The notes under the pieces were generated by a model. It did not search any database and was not told where the DNA came from. It saw nothing but the letters and a program-made list of their open reading frames with translations. A stretch of DNA of 64,000 bases from contig OU015490.1 in NCBI GenBank assembly GCA_907164885.2, positions 10,066,516-10,130,515 of the forward strand, read 5' to 3'. This document shows, in pieces, positions 31,029-41,485 of the stretch. The translations under genes were made by a program, and so were the position numbers. The DNA comes from Dolomedes plantarius. Its lineage: Eukaryota; Arthropoda; Arachnida; Araneae; Dolomedidae. Every line of letters begins with the position of its first letter. Position 1 is the first letter of the stretch.

Positions 31029-31145
31029 TAAATCAGTGAAGGAAACTGATTTGACGTGCCTGAAAAGTACACATTGTTTTTCTAAATTTCCCATTGTTCT
31101 ACCTGAAGGAGAGCAGTTTGGCACACTGCATAAAAAGGTACATCT

Positions 31146-31503
31146 GGGGCTGAGGTAGTGTAGTGGTATAGCGTTGGCTTTTGACATCGAGGGTGCTCGG
31201 ATCGAATCATGACAAGCGTTATTAAATACCTCTGTCCGGGCTGGATAGAGGCACGTTCATTCCGTAGACCAGAAAATCCCTCTATGATGTCAGAGAGGGT
31301 GGGAGAGGGCACGATACCCCAGATATGTTGCCTCTGAGGATGATCAGTAAAAATTGAGGTGGCACCTGGCTCAATCGGATTCCGACACTTGTGGTGGCAT
31401 TATAAACTGGAGCCGCATCCCTCAGCCCGTCAGCCGATATGGACCTGGCCTGGAATACTTCCGGCCGGGAGGCATTAGAAACAACAACAACAACAACAAC
31501 AAA
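31146..31503 (+). repeat. tRNA-derived SINE (family A), best preserved
   Basis: The head GGGGCTGAGGTAGTGTAGTGG has an A-box, and the B-box is GGATCGAATCATG. The body is full length and ends GAGGCATTAGAAACAACAACAACAA. It lies about 150 bp upstream of the candidate spliced gene at 31652. Confidence 0.88.
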
Positions 31504-31651
31504 GCTACTTTCACTCACTGGAGAATACCGAAAGAACTTTAATTGTGTTTATATGTATTATTTTTGGCGATTGTGTATCCAGCTCAGTTTTGATTCAAGA
31601 ATTCTGTCTGCAAAAACATTTTTTTCTTTTTTTCTATCAAAACTGGAGAAA

Positions 31652-32524
31652 ATGAAAGAAAATCATCCTGTTCTAAATACAGATTTAATAAAAGACGGTC
31701 TGGAACCGGCCAAAAAATTGGGTAATCATTTTGTCAAACATGACCCTAATGAGGAACGCACTGGGAAGTTCCAACGTCATCTGAAGTTGTTGACAGCCTC
31801 TTACAGAGAATCATATAACGGCCTAACCAAAACACGAACACAACGGTTAATAACTGAATTCGTTCGTAAAGCAGGTGAACAGCACCTGATTTTCCATTAG
31901 GCCTAGGGGTCCCAAAATGTTGGGCCTCCCCTAAAATTTTTATTTTAAAAGAAAAAATTCCCAATTCAGTTTTTTTTTAATATTACCTTTTTTAATAGCA
32001 ATTTTTTTACATATCCTTTCAAATTTGATTGATTGGTTCATCACATGTATAGTTATATTTATAGTTCATTATATGTATGTTATAGCGTATATATGGGATT
32101 AATAAGTTTTTCTGGTTGCATTGTATTGGTGTTTTAATGATGAAGTTAATATGTTGTATTGCTTTTTGTTATGTTATTTGATAATGTTATAGGCTTCTAC
32201 GCTTCAAATAGCCAATTCTTGGTAAAATGGTACTTTCACAATGATTCACGATTATTTTTTTTGTGTGTCAATTTTGGAAAATATACGCCCACATCATTGT
32301 TAGGGGGCCCCATCCCGAGTTGTGCCTATAGTCAAGAATTTTCTAAATCAGACCCTGCAGGTGAATCATCAACACCAGAGGAGACTCATGCTGATTTTGC
32401 TCAAGAGATCACAGAAAGAATTTCATTAATAGAGGGAGAAAACGGTGTCCACAACATTTCTAGTGACAGTAGTGATATTCCAGTTCTACGCAATCTTTAT
32501 GAGCCATTTATTGTCAGAAAGTGA
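31652..32524 (+). CDS. Candidate two-exon gene of unknown function
   Basis: Exon 1 runs from ATG 31652 to a CAG|GTGAAC donor at 31874/31875 and reads DLIKDGLEPAKKLGNHFVKH, then DPNEERTGKFQRHLKLLTAS and RLITEFVRKA: charged, helical, protein-like. A later exon ends at 32524 with DFAQEITERISLIEGENG and ...LYEPFIVRK, and has AATAAA at 32530. A phase-compatible acceptor is at 32302-32303. The better-looking acceptor at 32330-32331 would break the frame. No family recognised. Exon 1 has a faint resemblance to the tails of Tigger/jerky transposases, so this may be transposon-derived. Intron and start are uncertain. Confidence 0.35.
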
Positions 32525-32600
32525 AATTGAATAAAGAAATTTTATGTGTAAAACACATTTGTTTTTGGTTCATGACGAAATTTTCCCCTTTTTTACATAG

Positions 32601-33668
32601 GGTGGGTGTCCCAAATATCGCCCCTGTGCCTAATATCGCCTACTCGTGTTTCTAAAGTATTATTCGCGCTATGTATGAGAAAATGCAGTAACTTCTTAGT
32701 TCTGGGTTTGTACTAACAGCGGCGATAGCGACAACGCTCTTATCACTGACAACAGAAACTGTATGTTGTTTTGGTGGTTTGTAGATTATATAGCTCACTT
32801 CTACCCAGACTTGGGTGTATAAAATTTGAAGTGGCACTCTAAATGAATTTGATACAAACACAGTTTATACATGAAACAATGTTTATTGAATTCGTTGCAC
32901 ATATAGAATTTGCTTTTACAGCAATAAGCATACGTACTACTTGTACGGAATATATATTAACATTCAATAGAAATACACCTTGCTATACTCACAAACCAGC
33001 AGAGAGTCAAACCAGAAGTTCTGCCATGTAAACTTTGGGCCCCCTAAGCACTAGCGCCGGTTAACACTTGGAGCTGCTTACCTCGTAGCTCCATCAACTC
33101 GCTTATCTATCAACCTTAACAAAACCTCCTTCTTCAACCTCCGTATTAATCAAGCTGCTTGGTATTTATACCAAGCTCGTATGCCGAAATTAGAATATCT
33201 CAAGCAGCTTCTTTAATTCATTCACTCAAAAGTTCGATTCTTGTGAATCGAATCTTATGTATACCTTACAGGTTGTCTTCGTAAACTTTGGCTCCAAAGA
33301 ATCAGAATCCAGTGAATAACCAGGTAGGTGCATCCACATTCTAATTTTGCTTATACCGTTTGAAAGTGCATTAAACAGAGACTTTGCTAGCAACGCCTTT
33401 TAACAGGTGCTCCTAATTTCGCCTGATAGGCGGTAAGAGGAACAGAGGTAGGCGATATTAGGAACCGTTCTGGAGTTCACTGGAATTTTCGATTTTTACA
33501 ATTTAGCTACATAACTTAAACTGGCACTGGTTTTGGAACTGGTTGATCACAGTATACCAAAGGAAATAGTTCTTAGGGATGTTCTTTGAGTTTCCAGCCT
33601 AATCAGAAACTAAAAAGTGGATGAAATGTCGAAAAAAAGTTACAGTAGGCGATATTTGGGACACCTAC
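32601..33668. mobile_element. Element with GGTGTCCCAAATATCGCC termini
   Basis: GGTGTCCCAAATATCGCC near 32605 is matched by its inverse near 33645-33665. The motif GGCGATATT or its inverse recurs just inside (CCTAATATCGCCTAC at 32630, TAGGCGATATTAGG at 33450). The exact ends, target site and superfamily are not resolved. The interior has no coding. Confidence 0.6.
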
Positions 33669-33670
33669 AA

Positions 33671-33713
33671 AATTATTACATGTTTATTTTGTTAAAATAA
33701 ACATGTAATAATT
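33671..33713. repeat. 43-nt near-perfect palindrome
   Basis: AATTATTACATGTTTATTTT and its inverse are separated by 3 nt, immediately outside the element ending at 33668. The next 60 bp repeat TGTGTTGTAAAA three times. Confidence 0.7.
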
Positions 33714-34414
33714 GTGTTGTAAAAAGGGTGTGTTGTAAAATGAATGTGTTGTAAAAAGGGAAATAATAAGCTTAAAGCGAATATGTTAGTATGGTTTTTA
33801 AAATTATTTTTACTGATATTTTAGACCCGGAACCAATCTTCTTTTCCTCCATAGGTACAATGTCCTTTTTTTACACGAATATTTTTTACACGTATTCTTC
33901 AGGAACGTATCTATCGTGTAAAAACAGAATTAGGTGTATTTACATTTAAACCGGATGTTTGGCTTATTTTGTCGTAATGAAATAATACGCTCAGAGAGAA
34001 ATATTTTGTTTCCACGAATCTGGTGTACCTAATAATTAAACCCAAGTGTACTGTGCTGTGAATTCAATTAGAACGTTCAGTTATAAGCTACTTATCTCGT
34101 ATTTGAATCCCTGTTACAATTGTAAATATCTGACGCTTATTAGAAAAAGCGTTTTTAGGGCGTCTGCCGGCTAATGAGTTCAAGATATCTTATCAAGTTT
34201 ATAATAACGGGGAAGATGTGAAGTAAAATATTAACTTCTTTTTGTTCTGCTAAAGGGCAGCCAATAATTTTGTATTTAGTAATGGAAACTGCAAGACTTC
34301 AAACGATTTCCCTTACTTTCAATGAAACAGATTATCTTGTAAGAAAACTTACATATTTGGAAGAAATTGGCTTATATATTCTTTAAATTTTAAGCAATAA
34401 GGCACACTTGAAAG
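33714..34414. other. Unannotated AT-rich stretch
   Basis: TTTTTTACACG-type motifs recur near 33870-33930 in both orientations and may be ends of a degraded element. No coding frame is supported. Confidence 0.3.
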
Positions 34415-34422
34415 GTTTAAGG

Positions 34423-35548
34423 CAGTGATTCTCAACCTTTTTTCCGTCACGGTACACTTTTAATAATTTAAAAATATGGCGGCATACTAACAGTAAGATA
34501 AATTTAAAAGAATTTTATTTGGATAATTGATTGATGTACCTATAATATATTTTGCAAAAATCGCATACGAAATGATTTTCATTGAAATATAAAATGAAAT
34601 CGCATTGGATTCGCTCACCTCCATGTTAACCTATGGAGAAAATTTGTCCACGGATTGCCGACTTGGATTCAAAGATTTTTTAAAAATTCGAATCCGTCAT
34701 AGAAAAAGAAATTTTACATGTGTGTACTTTTTCGTTTTTTTAAAATTCAATTAATATTTTAAAATTTAAATTATTCGGGGAAAAATCTGGTATAGTGTGT
34801 TTTAAACGCTCATAAATTCTTTCCGTGGACGAAATTTATAAAATGAATCCTGTAGCGCTTTGAAGAAAAGTTCGGGCTATCAGACAATACCAATTTTATT
34901 TGATTATCGGCATTTATGTACCTATAAATAGTTGAAAAAAATATATTTTAAATAAAAAATTGGGGGGCAGCGCTTAACCCCCCATAGAGAGAGAACCATT
35001 ACAATCCCTCAAAATGTTCATCCTAAGGGGGGTGGAATTCTTGAACTGTCGACTGGACTCCTCCCACCACAAGAGTCTGCAAGAAGAGGAAAAGGGAAAT
35101 ACGATTTTTTTCTTAGTACATAGCAGCCTTAGCTCATTGTTTTTTGATAAATTAATTTATATTTAGGCGTAAAAATGATAATGCTTCTCTCATTTTGCGA
35201 TCCAGATTTAAAAGTCTGGATCTCTTCTTCGTTTTTATGTTGGTCAAAGCCGAAAATCCGAATTCGCAAAAATAAAATGTGGAAAATTGTAACAACACAC
35301 TTAAAGCGTTTTGTCATATTGTCCGCTAATCGTATCTAAGATTAAATCTAGAACCAGTCCAGAACTGTAATAGTCATGCGCACTGGTTATCCTGTCCCCG
35401 CTAGGAAGGTAGACCTGATTGAACTACTTGTCTGTCGTCTCTTATGTATGAGTATAAGCGACTTCTCTTATGTATGAGTATAAGCGCAGCGACTTCAAGA
35501 ATCTCTCGGCACACTAAAGTGCCGCAGCACAGTGGTTGAGAATCACCG
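34423..35548. mobile_element. hAT element hosting a TTAA MITE
   Basis: A perfect 8-bp duplication GTTTAAGG (34415-34422 and 35549-35556) flanks CAGTGATTCTCAACCTTTT and CGGTGATTCTCAACCACTG (inverse of right). CGGCATACT / CGGCACTTTAG motifs lie just inside. It resembles Charlie/MER-type hAT ends. No transposase is recognisable. The MITE at 34603-35128 makes up half of it. Confidence 0.9.
34603..35128. mobile_element. TTAA MITE copy, 5' truncated
   Basis: It matches 7605-8091 from CATTGGATTCGCTCACC to TTAGTACATAGCAGCC. The first 20 or so bases, including the left terminus, are missing. It is nested in the hAT. Confidence 0.75.
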
Positions 35549-35656
35549 GTTTAAGGTGACGTTGAAAAGCTGTCTTGGTGCAAATTTTCTTAGGATTTTA
35601 AAACTGTTTTACTTTTATCCGTACGATCATTGTATGAGATTTTATGTCCAATTTAA

Positions 35657-36367
35657 GTTGACAGTGGACTTTCAAAACTGTGAAATTTGTCAAAAATTCG
35701 ATTTTTTAAAATTTTATTGAATTGTGAAACTACGGGCGAATAGGAATGTGTTGTAAAAAGAATTTTGAATTTCTGTGATTACTTTCCTAGTTATGAGCAT
35801 TTGTATTTAATTTAGATATTATGTGGTTACTAATAGTAATAACTTTAAATGTGTTTTTCTCAAAATTAAAATTTTCATGTCATACGAATATTCAAACTGC
35901 TCCAGGCGCATTTCTAATTATCGTATTGCTTTGAAATTTAAGTTTTACGTACTTAACTGTATATCAAATAAGTCTCATTGAAAAAAATTATGCTTCGTAG
36001 CTCAGAATTTCTAAATTTTGTACTTGAAAAGATGATTTATAGGTATTTTGCGTAATGAAAAGGGTGTTTTCACTATTATTTTTTTCTCTTTATATTTTTA
36101 ATGACTGCTTAAAATAAGCAATAAGTTTCATTGTTAGTTCTATAAGGCATCCTGTAAATACAAATTACCATATTATATGCAAAAGAAATGCGCCTGGAAC
36201 ATTTTTAATTAGGCCAATTTTTGATATTGTTAATAATTCATAAATTATTAATATTTCATCTTCAAATTTTAACCACTTTTACATATCTATGGTACTAATC
36301 AAATATTCAAATTTCAAGCAAATCCGTTGAAAACAAAAAAAGTTAGGTTTGAAGGTCCACTGTCCCC
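35657..36367 (+). mobile_element. TTAA element, GGGGACAGTGGAC family, copy 2
   Basis: TTAA at 35653-35656 and 36368-36371. The left end is GTTGACAGTGGACTTTCAAA and the right end is the inverse of GGGGACAGTGGACCTTCAAA. Same orientation as 59842-60564, opposite to 25234-25953. Confidence 0.85.
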
Positions 36368-36371
36368 TTAA

Positions 36372-36806
36372 TAAACCGAAAGGTATACTGAAAGACCGAA
36401 TGTAGCATCTTTAAATGCATTTTCTGGAAAACTCATTTTCCAGTTACTATTGTAAACGAGAAAGTTAATAAGGTTTTCAATATATTTTAATGAAATTTTG
36501 AAGTAGTGTTTTACGTATTATTAACTATGTTTTGACCTAAAAGCTAAGCTATATGTGTTGATTTAATAATTCTACAGGTACCTGTACTTATAAAAAGAGA
36601 ACTTTTTTTTAATGAAAAACAGTGTTTTAATGTAGGATTACGTTCCTCCATAACGGTCCTCCGGAAAGGAAAATTTCAGACGCTAAAACTGTCCGTCCGT
36701 ACCTGGAGAGTTATAATTTTGGCAGCGCGCCAAATAGTCTGTATTGCTTGGGCAAGCAGTAAACAGTTAAACAGAAAAGTACCAAAATGAGTCAAAATTT
36801 TGACTG

Positions 36807-36857
<51 letters not shown>

Positions 36858-37534
36858 CGTATATACATATAGATACATATATATATATATACATAACACA
36901 TACATACATATATACATACAAAAGAGGTAAGCAACGATAAGTAATCCTACGTTAATAACTCGAGGTAGTTTCGTTAGAAGAGAGTACCTAAATTTTATTT
37001 TCACTTTTTTTTGGTATATTTCACTGATTTTTAGAAATACTGTAAAACCTTTATTTCATAAGGGTAACAGTAATATATCGTATAAAGGTAAGTTAAATAT
37101 ATTTAGTTTAATTGTGTGTAGGGTCTCTGGCGTAAACACTAAATTGTGCTAAACATTAAAAAAAAATCCTTATATTTTAAAAAGTTATGGAATTTTTACC
37201 AAAATGATATTTATTTTCATAATTTTATATCCTTTTTGAACTAAAAATATATGTATTTAATCAGTACTGTATATTTAAAAAAAAATGCTTCGAACGTAGA
37301 CAGATACCTTAGTATTCTAGCATTAAACCTTTACCACTAGTTTTGATGGTTTCGTACAAGTTTTGAGGGTGAAATGGAGGCTATTTTTATAGCCTTCAAA
37401 CAGAGATACTTTCTCGTAAGCAGTGCTTCACCAGGATTGTAGTTTTATCAGATTATAGAGCCGCTCTACAAATTATTCTAATAATACAGAACGAAACGAA
37501 TTTATAAATGTTGATCATTACTGAACCCTTTAGC
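36372..37534. other. Unannotated stretch with AC/AT microsatellite
   Basis: A compound microsatellite, (AC)n then (AT)n then ATACATAC-type repeats, fills about 36806-36918. The rest is AT-rich with no supported frame. ACTGTAAAACCTTTATTTC near 37040 resembles a Tigger terminus, but no partner was found. Confidence 0.5.
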
Positions 37535-38350
37535 TGATTCTATAATGCTGCAATGGATCCCCGATCAATTTGGGGTATAAGGGAATGAACAGGCGGACCT
37601 CTCAGCGAAGAAAGGTACCACCATCCTACAAAAACCAAATTCATTTATGACCTTCCATTCCGCCAGACTTCTAACTAAATTGGAAAAAAATATAGATGAC
37701 TAATAAAGCTAGGGGAAAGGCTTGGGAAAGACTTGCTGTTCCAAGATCTCCAATTGCGGGTTTTCCCCGTGGTTCTGCCGTTGCCCTGTTTCGCCCCATT
37801 AATGGACACGATTGCCTCAATACTCGCCTTTTTAGAATAGGACTTAGGGACTCGCCTAATTTTACTTTATGGAATTCCGATATGACCAATGAATGGTGAA
37901 CATTTTGACACGTGCAGTGCACTTAATGGTTGTTGTTTCTAATGCCCCCTGGTCGGAATCTTTTTCAGACCAGGTGCATATAGGCTAGCGGACTATGAGT
38001 TGCGGCTCCGGTTTTTATAGTGGCACCACAAGGGTCGGAGTCCGAATTGGCCAGGTGCCACCTCATTTTGACCAACACCATCTGGGGGGATCGTACCCTC
38101 CCCCACCCTCTCTGACCTGATAGAGGGACTTTCCGGTCTACGGATTTAACGTGTCCCTATCCGGCGGTATGAATGGTGCACATGGAGGTATTGAATGGTG
38201 CTTGTCGGGATTCGATCCTAGCATCCTCAGCACCGAAAGCCGACGCATTACCCTTAGACTACCTCAAGCCCTGCACTTAATGGTTTTGGTGTTATTGTTC
38301 AAAAATACTGGGAAGCTAGAAGGCTAATGACTTGATTGTCAAACGCCAGA
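37535..38350 (+). pseudogene. LINE (Jockey-like) ORF2 3' end, split by a SINE
   Basis: The frame first reads MLQWIPDQFGV-stop-GNEQADLSAKKGT, a degenerate RNase H-like motif (usual form LQWIPSHVGI-GNE-AD-LAK-G). In a shifted frame it then reads GHDCLNTRLFRIGLRD, the region near the C-terminus of arthropod Jockey-type ORF2. The SINE at 37932-38271 interrupts it, and after the SINE the C-terminus continues as IVQKYWEARRLMT. Several stops and shifts are present. An AAATAAATAA tail follows near 38360. Confidence 0.65.
37932..38271 (-). repeat. tRNA-derived SINE (family A) with 14-bp target duplication
   Basis: The minus-strand body matches the other family A copies, with B-box GGATCGAATCC and tail at the low coordinate. 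It is flanked by a perfect direct repeat TGCACTTAATGGTT (37918-37931 and 38272-38285). This shows a LINE-type target-primed insertion and defines the SINE ends exactly. Confidence 0.95.
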
Positions 38351-38536
38351 TATTTGTTAATAAATAAATAATATATTCTAGTATATTTTAAATTTTAACA
38401 ATTGTAATACTACGCATTGCCAGGCGAGTATCAATAACTATAATTTAGAAACTTGAAAGCTATCAGCCACACTTTAGTTTTCTAATGCATTTATTACTGT
38501 TGCGGATTATATTAATTTATCATATCTATATATTTA

Positions 38537-38822
38537 TGTGGTTGGCAACACCACTGGACTTTACCTCAACTTCCACTCCTCACTACTCCGGTGCGAAGGA
38601 CTTCGCGCGCAAACATCTTTATTGACTGAGAAAGAACACTGAGCGGATGTGTTCCGCAAGCTTCCGATATTGAGCAGAATAGCTCTGTGTTTTTTATTTC
38701 ATCCAAATGTTCTTAAGTGTTAGTCCTGTTCTGTAAATATTGTCTCGTCTCATTAAATATTTAAAATGATTTAACGTTTAATTATTCCCTTCTAATGGAT
38801 GGAGTTAGCACTCCCTCCCACA
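38537..38822 (+). repeat. Solo LTR, 286 bp
   Basis: It begins TGTGGTTGGCAACACC and ends CTCCCTCCCACA, with a 4-bp duplication TTTA on both sides (38533-38536 and 38823-38826), the size typical of Gypsy-type insertions. A CATTAAATATTTAAAATG segment near the 3' part could serve for polyadenylation. No second copy in the window. Confidence 0.6.
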
Positions 38823-38826
38823 TTTA

Positions 38827-39286
38827 TTATATACATTACATTAATTAAAACTATTGTTTATTCATTAACGTTTAAAGTAATGCAAGAAAATTAATGTACT
38901 AACAATATTCTTACTTTTGTTTGACAGTATACATTAAAAAAATTAAAACACTAAGACTAATTTGTTGGGTAAAAATTTCTAATATATTTATTGCATTTTT
39001 AGCTGCCAGATGTTATATAAAATGCTCGACCAAACGAGTATTTGCCACTATTATTTATAAATCTTTGAGAATAATAAAAGCTTAGATGTTTTTCACATTA
39101 CAGAGACTTGTATTAAAAATACTATTTATTTCAATGTGAGATTTAGTTTTAAAAATCAATCTCAATGTTTATTATTCCAGTACGTAAAATACTTTATATT
39201 CATTCCCGGTTTTGGATGCCCATAGAACTCACAGAGGTGGAATTGAAAGAAAAGTCAACCATTAAAGGATACTTACAATAACTCAC
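38827..39286. other. AT-rich stretch downstream of the orphan exon
   Basis: On the minus strand a pyrimidine-rich tract (TTGACTTTTCTTTCAATTCC) precedes CTGTGAG about 60 bp beyond the 39287 donor, with AATAAA beyond it. It could be a terminal exon, but the reading would be only a few codons. Confidence 0.2.
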
Positions 39287-39431
39287 CTCACAAATCTTCG
39301 AACGTTTAGAAAAGGGCGGCGGAAAACAATTTGCATTTCATCAGGATTAATTGCTTGCTGCTCGGGAGGAAAGTTGTTATTTGGGGGAATATGACGAACA
39401 ACGAGCTCTCTGTTTTGGTTTAGAGAGAGAT
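39287..39431 (-). CDS. Internal exon of an unidentified gene
   Basis: On the minus strand TTTCCAACAG is followed by 145 open bases ending in TTTGTGAG|GTGAGT, so both splice signals match consensus. The open frame (starting after 2 bases, ending with 2 spare) reads LSLNQNRELVVRHIPPNNNF, then PPEQQAINPDEMQIVFRRPF and LNVRRFV. The other two frames are closed early. The composition is protein-like (R, P, N, E, Q rich), unlike AT-driven noise. I do not recognise the family. Neighbouring exons were not found. The 5' side is next to a 292-bp tandem repeat and may continue outside the repeats. Confidence 0.5.
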
Positions 39432-39727
39432 CTGTTGGAAATAAATTTTATTTATAAATACTATAATGCGTTTGAAATTTTTTAAACATAAGGTACAGAA
39501 AATTTAAATTTCATTGATTCACATTTATAATATAATTTTCAACAAATGCGTCTTAATGTAAAAATCATTATGCATATAAAATTTCTTAAAAATTTTAAAA
39601 TTTTGTTTAAAAATAAAAATTTTTTTTTAAATTTGTTCATTTTTTTATCTATCTGCCCTGCCAGTGACTTTCCTTGCCTATCTTTTTACTTTTGGGCACA
39701 TAAAGGGTTGCAAAACAATCTGCCGTG

Positions 39728-40310
39728 ATTTATGAAAATTTCATTTATAAAATTTATAATAGGTTTAAAAAGGAAATAAAACATTGTTTCAGAATTAGTT
39801 TCACCCCAGTAAAATAACTTCAGAATTTTTACTCCAAATTAAAAATTCCGAGGACGGTTTGATGAAATTAAATCACAGAAATTCTGAGCAAGATTGCCAT
39901 GGCGATTCATTGCGAGGAATTTTAGATATATCCTTTAAAACTTTAGTCCTTAACATATTGAATGTCGCGGGCCCCTTTGATAATCCGGGGAAAACTGGAC
40001 CCTTCTTTCTGATTCTGTAGAGATTTATGAAAATTTCATTTATGGAATTTATACTAGCTTTAAAAAGGGGGAAAAACCATTGTTTCAGAATTAGTTTCAC
40101 CCCAGTAAAATAACTTCAGAATTTTTACTCCAAATCAAAAATTCCGAGGACGGTTTAATGAAATTAAATCACAGAAATTCTGGGCAAGATTACTATGGTG
40201 ATTCATTGCGAGGAATTTTAAATATATCCTTTAAAACTTTAGTCCTTAACCTATTTAATGTCGTGGGCCCCTTTGCTAAGTTGGGGAAAACTATGGACCC
40301 TTCTTTCTGA
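39728..40310. repeat. Two tandem 292-bp repeat units
   Basis: Units start at about 39728 and 40020 with GATTTATGAAAATTTCATTTA and share CCGAGGACGGTTT, CACAGAAATTCTG and CGGGCCCCTTTG-type segments at high identity. A third partial unit is at 40706-40842. Open frames across them are repeat-derived. Confidence 0.85.
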
Positions 40311-40705
40311 TAATAAATCTATGGTGCCCGGTATAAATGGCTTATGCAAAAAAAGTGATTTTTAGATATTTGTTAGTATTGATAAAAACAAAAACCTTTT
40401 GACTTGTATAAAAGGCTTCAGTCTATCACTTTTGTATACAAAAGTACATTTCTTTGTACAAAAGTCTCAAGTCGAAATTATTGTTCTGCGATTGGTATAA
40501 TAGCCAATAACTTGGTATATTTAAATCACTGTTATAGACTTAAGCCCTTTACACCGGGCACCATAGAACTAATCTTGACTGGCATGGATCGCTCCCCCGG
40601 TACACGGTACCTCGGTAATCCGACCCGGAAGATTTCCTGCCCTAAACTGGGACAGACAAATTCTGACCTCCCCAGTAAAATAACTTCAGCAGAAATAACC
40701 TGAGA
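40311..40705. other. Unannotated stretch between repeat units
   Basis: It contains repeated TTTGTATACAAAAGT-type short palindromes at about 40430-40470 and short echoes of the tandem repeat (CCCCAGTAAAATAACTTCAG at 40668). Not coding. Confidence 0.35.
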
Positions 40706-40842
40706 AGAACCGCCCCAGTAAAATAACTTCAGAATTTTTACTACAAATCAAAAATTCCGAGGACGGTTTAATGAAATTAAATCACAGAAATTCTGAGCAA
40801 GATTGCCATGGTGATTCCTAGAGAGAAATTTTAGATATAGCT
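40706..40842. repeat. Third, partial copy of the 292-bp unit
   Basis: It starts CCAGTAAAATAACTTCAG and matches the first about 137 bp downstream of the same phrase in the two tandem units. Confidence 0.75.
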
Positions 40843-41087
40843 TTGCTCTCCCGCTTTTCCAGTGGCAATCTGAGGAGTCTCGCATTAAACTGTGGTCGCA
40901 AGATTCATCCTTTTTGCGTCCAATGCCTGTCTGACATATCCACCCTACTACACAATCTCCGTGACAACCTGTTTTCTGAACCTCTTTTGGAGTATGATTT
41001 TGTGCGGTTGAATGGACTCGTGGATTTGGTATAGCTGGAGATTAACAACAACAACAACAACAACAACAGCAACAACAACAACAACAA
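40843..41087 (+). pseudogene. LINE 3' end with (AAC)n tail
   Basis: The frame reads LSRFSSGNLRSLALNCGRKI, then HPFCVQC, then LLEYDFVRLNGLVDLV and stops at 41032-41034. The order Gly-His/Asn-L-S, C-x2-C, then PLL--DF-R--GLMDLV matches the ORF2 C-terminus of arthropod non-LTR elements (R1/Jockey group). Just 9 bases after the stop the (AAC)n tail begins (41046-41087). This is the same tail as on SINE families A and B. A LINE of this kind could supply the enzyme that moves the SINEs. That link is inference. Confidence 0.65.
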
Positions 41088-41261
41088 AACGAATTATCTC
41101 AAACAAAAAATTTAGAAATGTAATAAAGCTACCAATAGCTTTAAAAAAATCTAATTATATTCGATTATACTCGTATTCTACAGTGGGAAAAATATGCATA
41201 AAATAAAATATCAAGGATTACAAACGGTATTAATATACTACTAAAACATATTTACAATTAA

Positions 41262-41460
41262 ACGACGATTTATACCTATTATAAAGGAAAAAAAATAGAC
41301 ATATTCCTGAAATTGTAGACACCTTTTAATTAAAAAAAAATAAGTTAAATTTATAAGTATTTGTATTGGAAATAATATCCCCTCTAAAGCAAGTGAATCA
41401 ACACTAAAGAGTGCCTGAAACAGATACAGACATAATTCTGGAATTGACTTATAATAGGTC
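41262..41460. repeat. Dispersed repeat, copy at 54240-54415
   Basis: It shares CCCCTCTAAAGCAAGTGAA and CTGAAACAGATACAGACAT with 54240-54415 over about 180 bp. Ends not resolved; not coding. Confidence 0.6.
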
Positions 41461-41485
41461 ATTACTTACAGTATACTTATATATA

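Noticed and set aside
33240..33345. Possible exon between TTACAG and CAG|GTAGGT
   Set aside because: All three frames contain a stop before the donor.
36676..37004. Tyr/Val/Cys repeat frames
   Set aside because: They are translations of the AC/AT microsatellite.
37030..37090. Tigger-like terminus ACTGTAAAACCTTTATTTC
   Set aside because: No inverted partner or TA duplication was found within several hundred bases.
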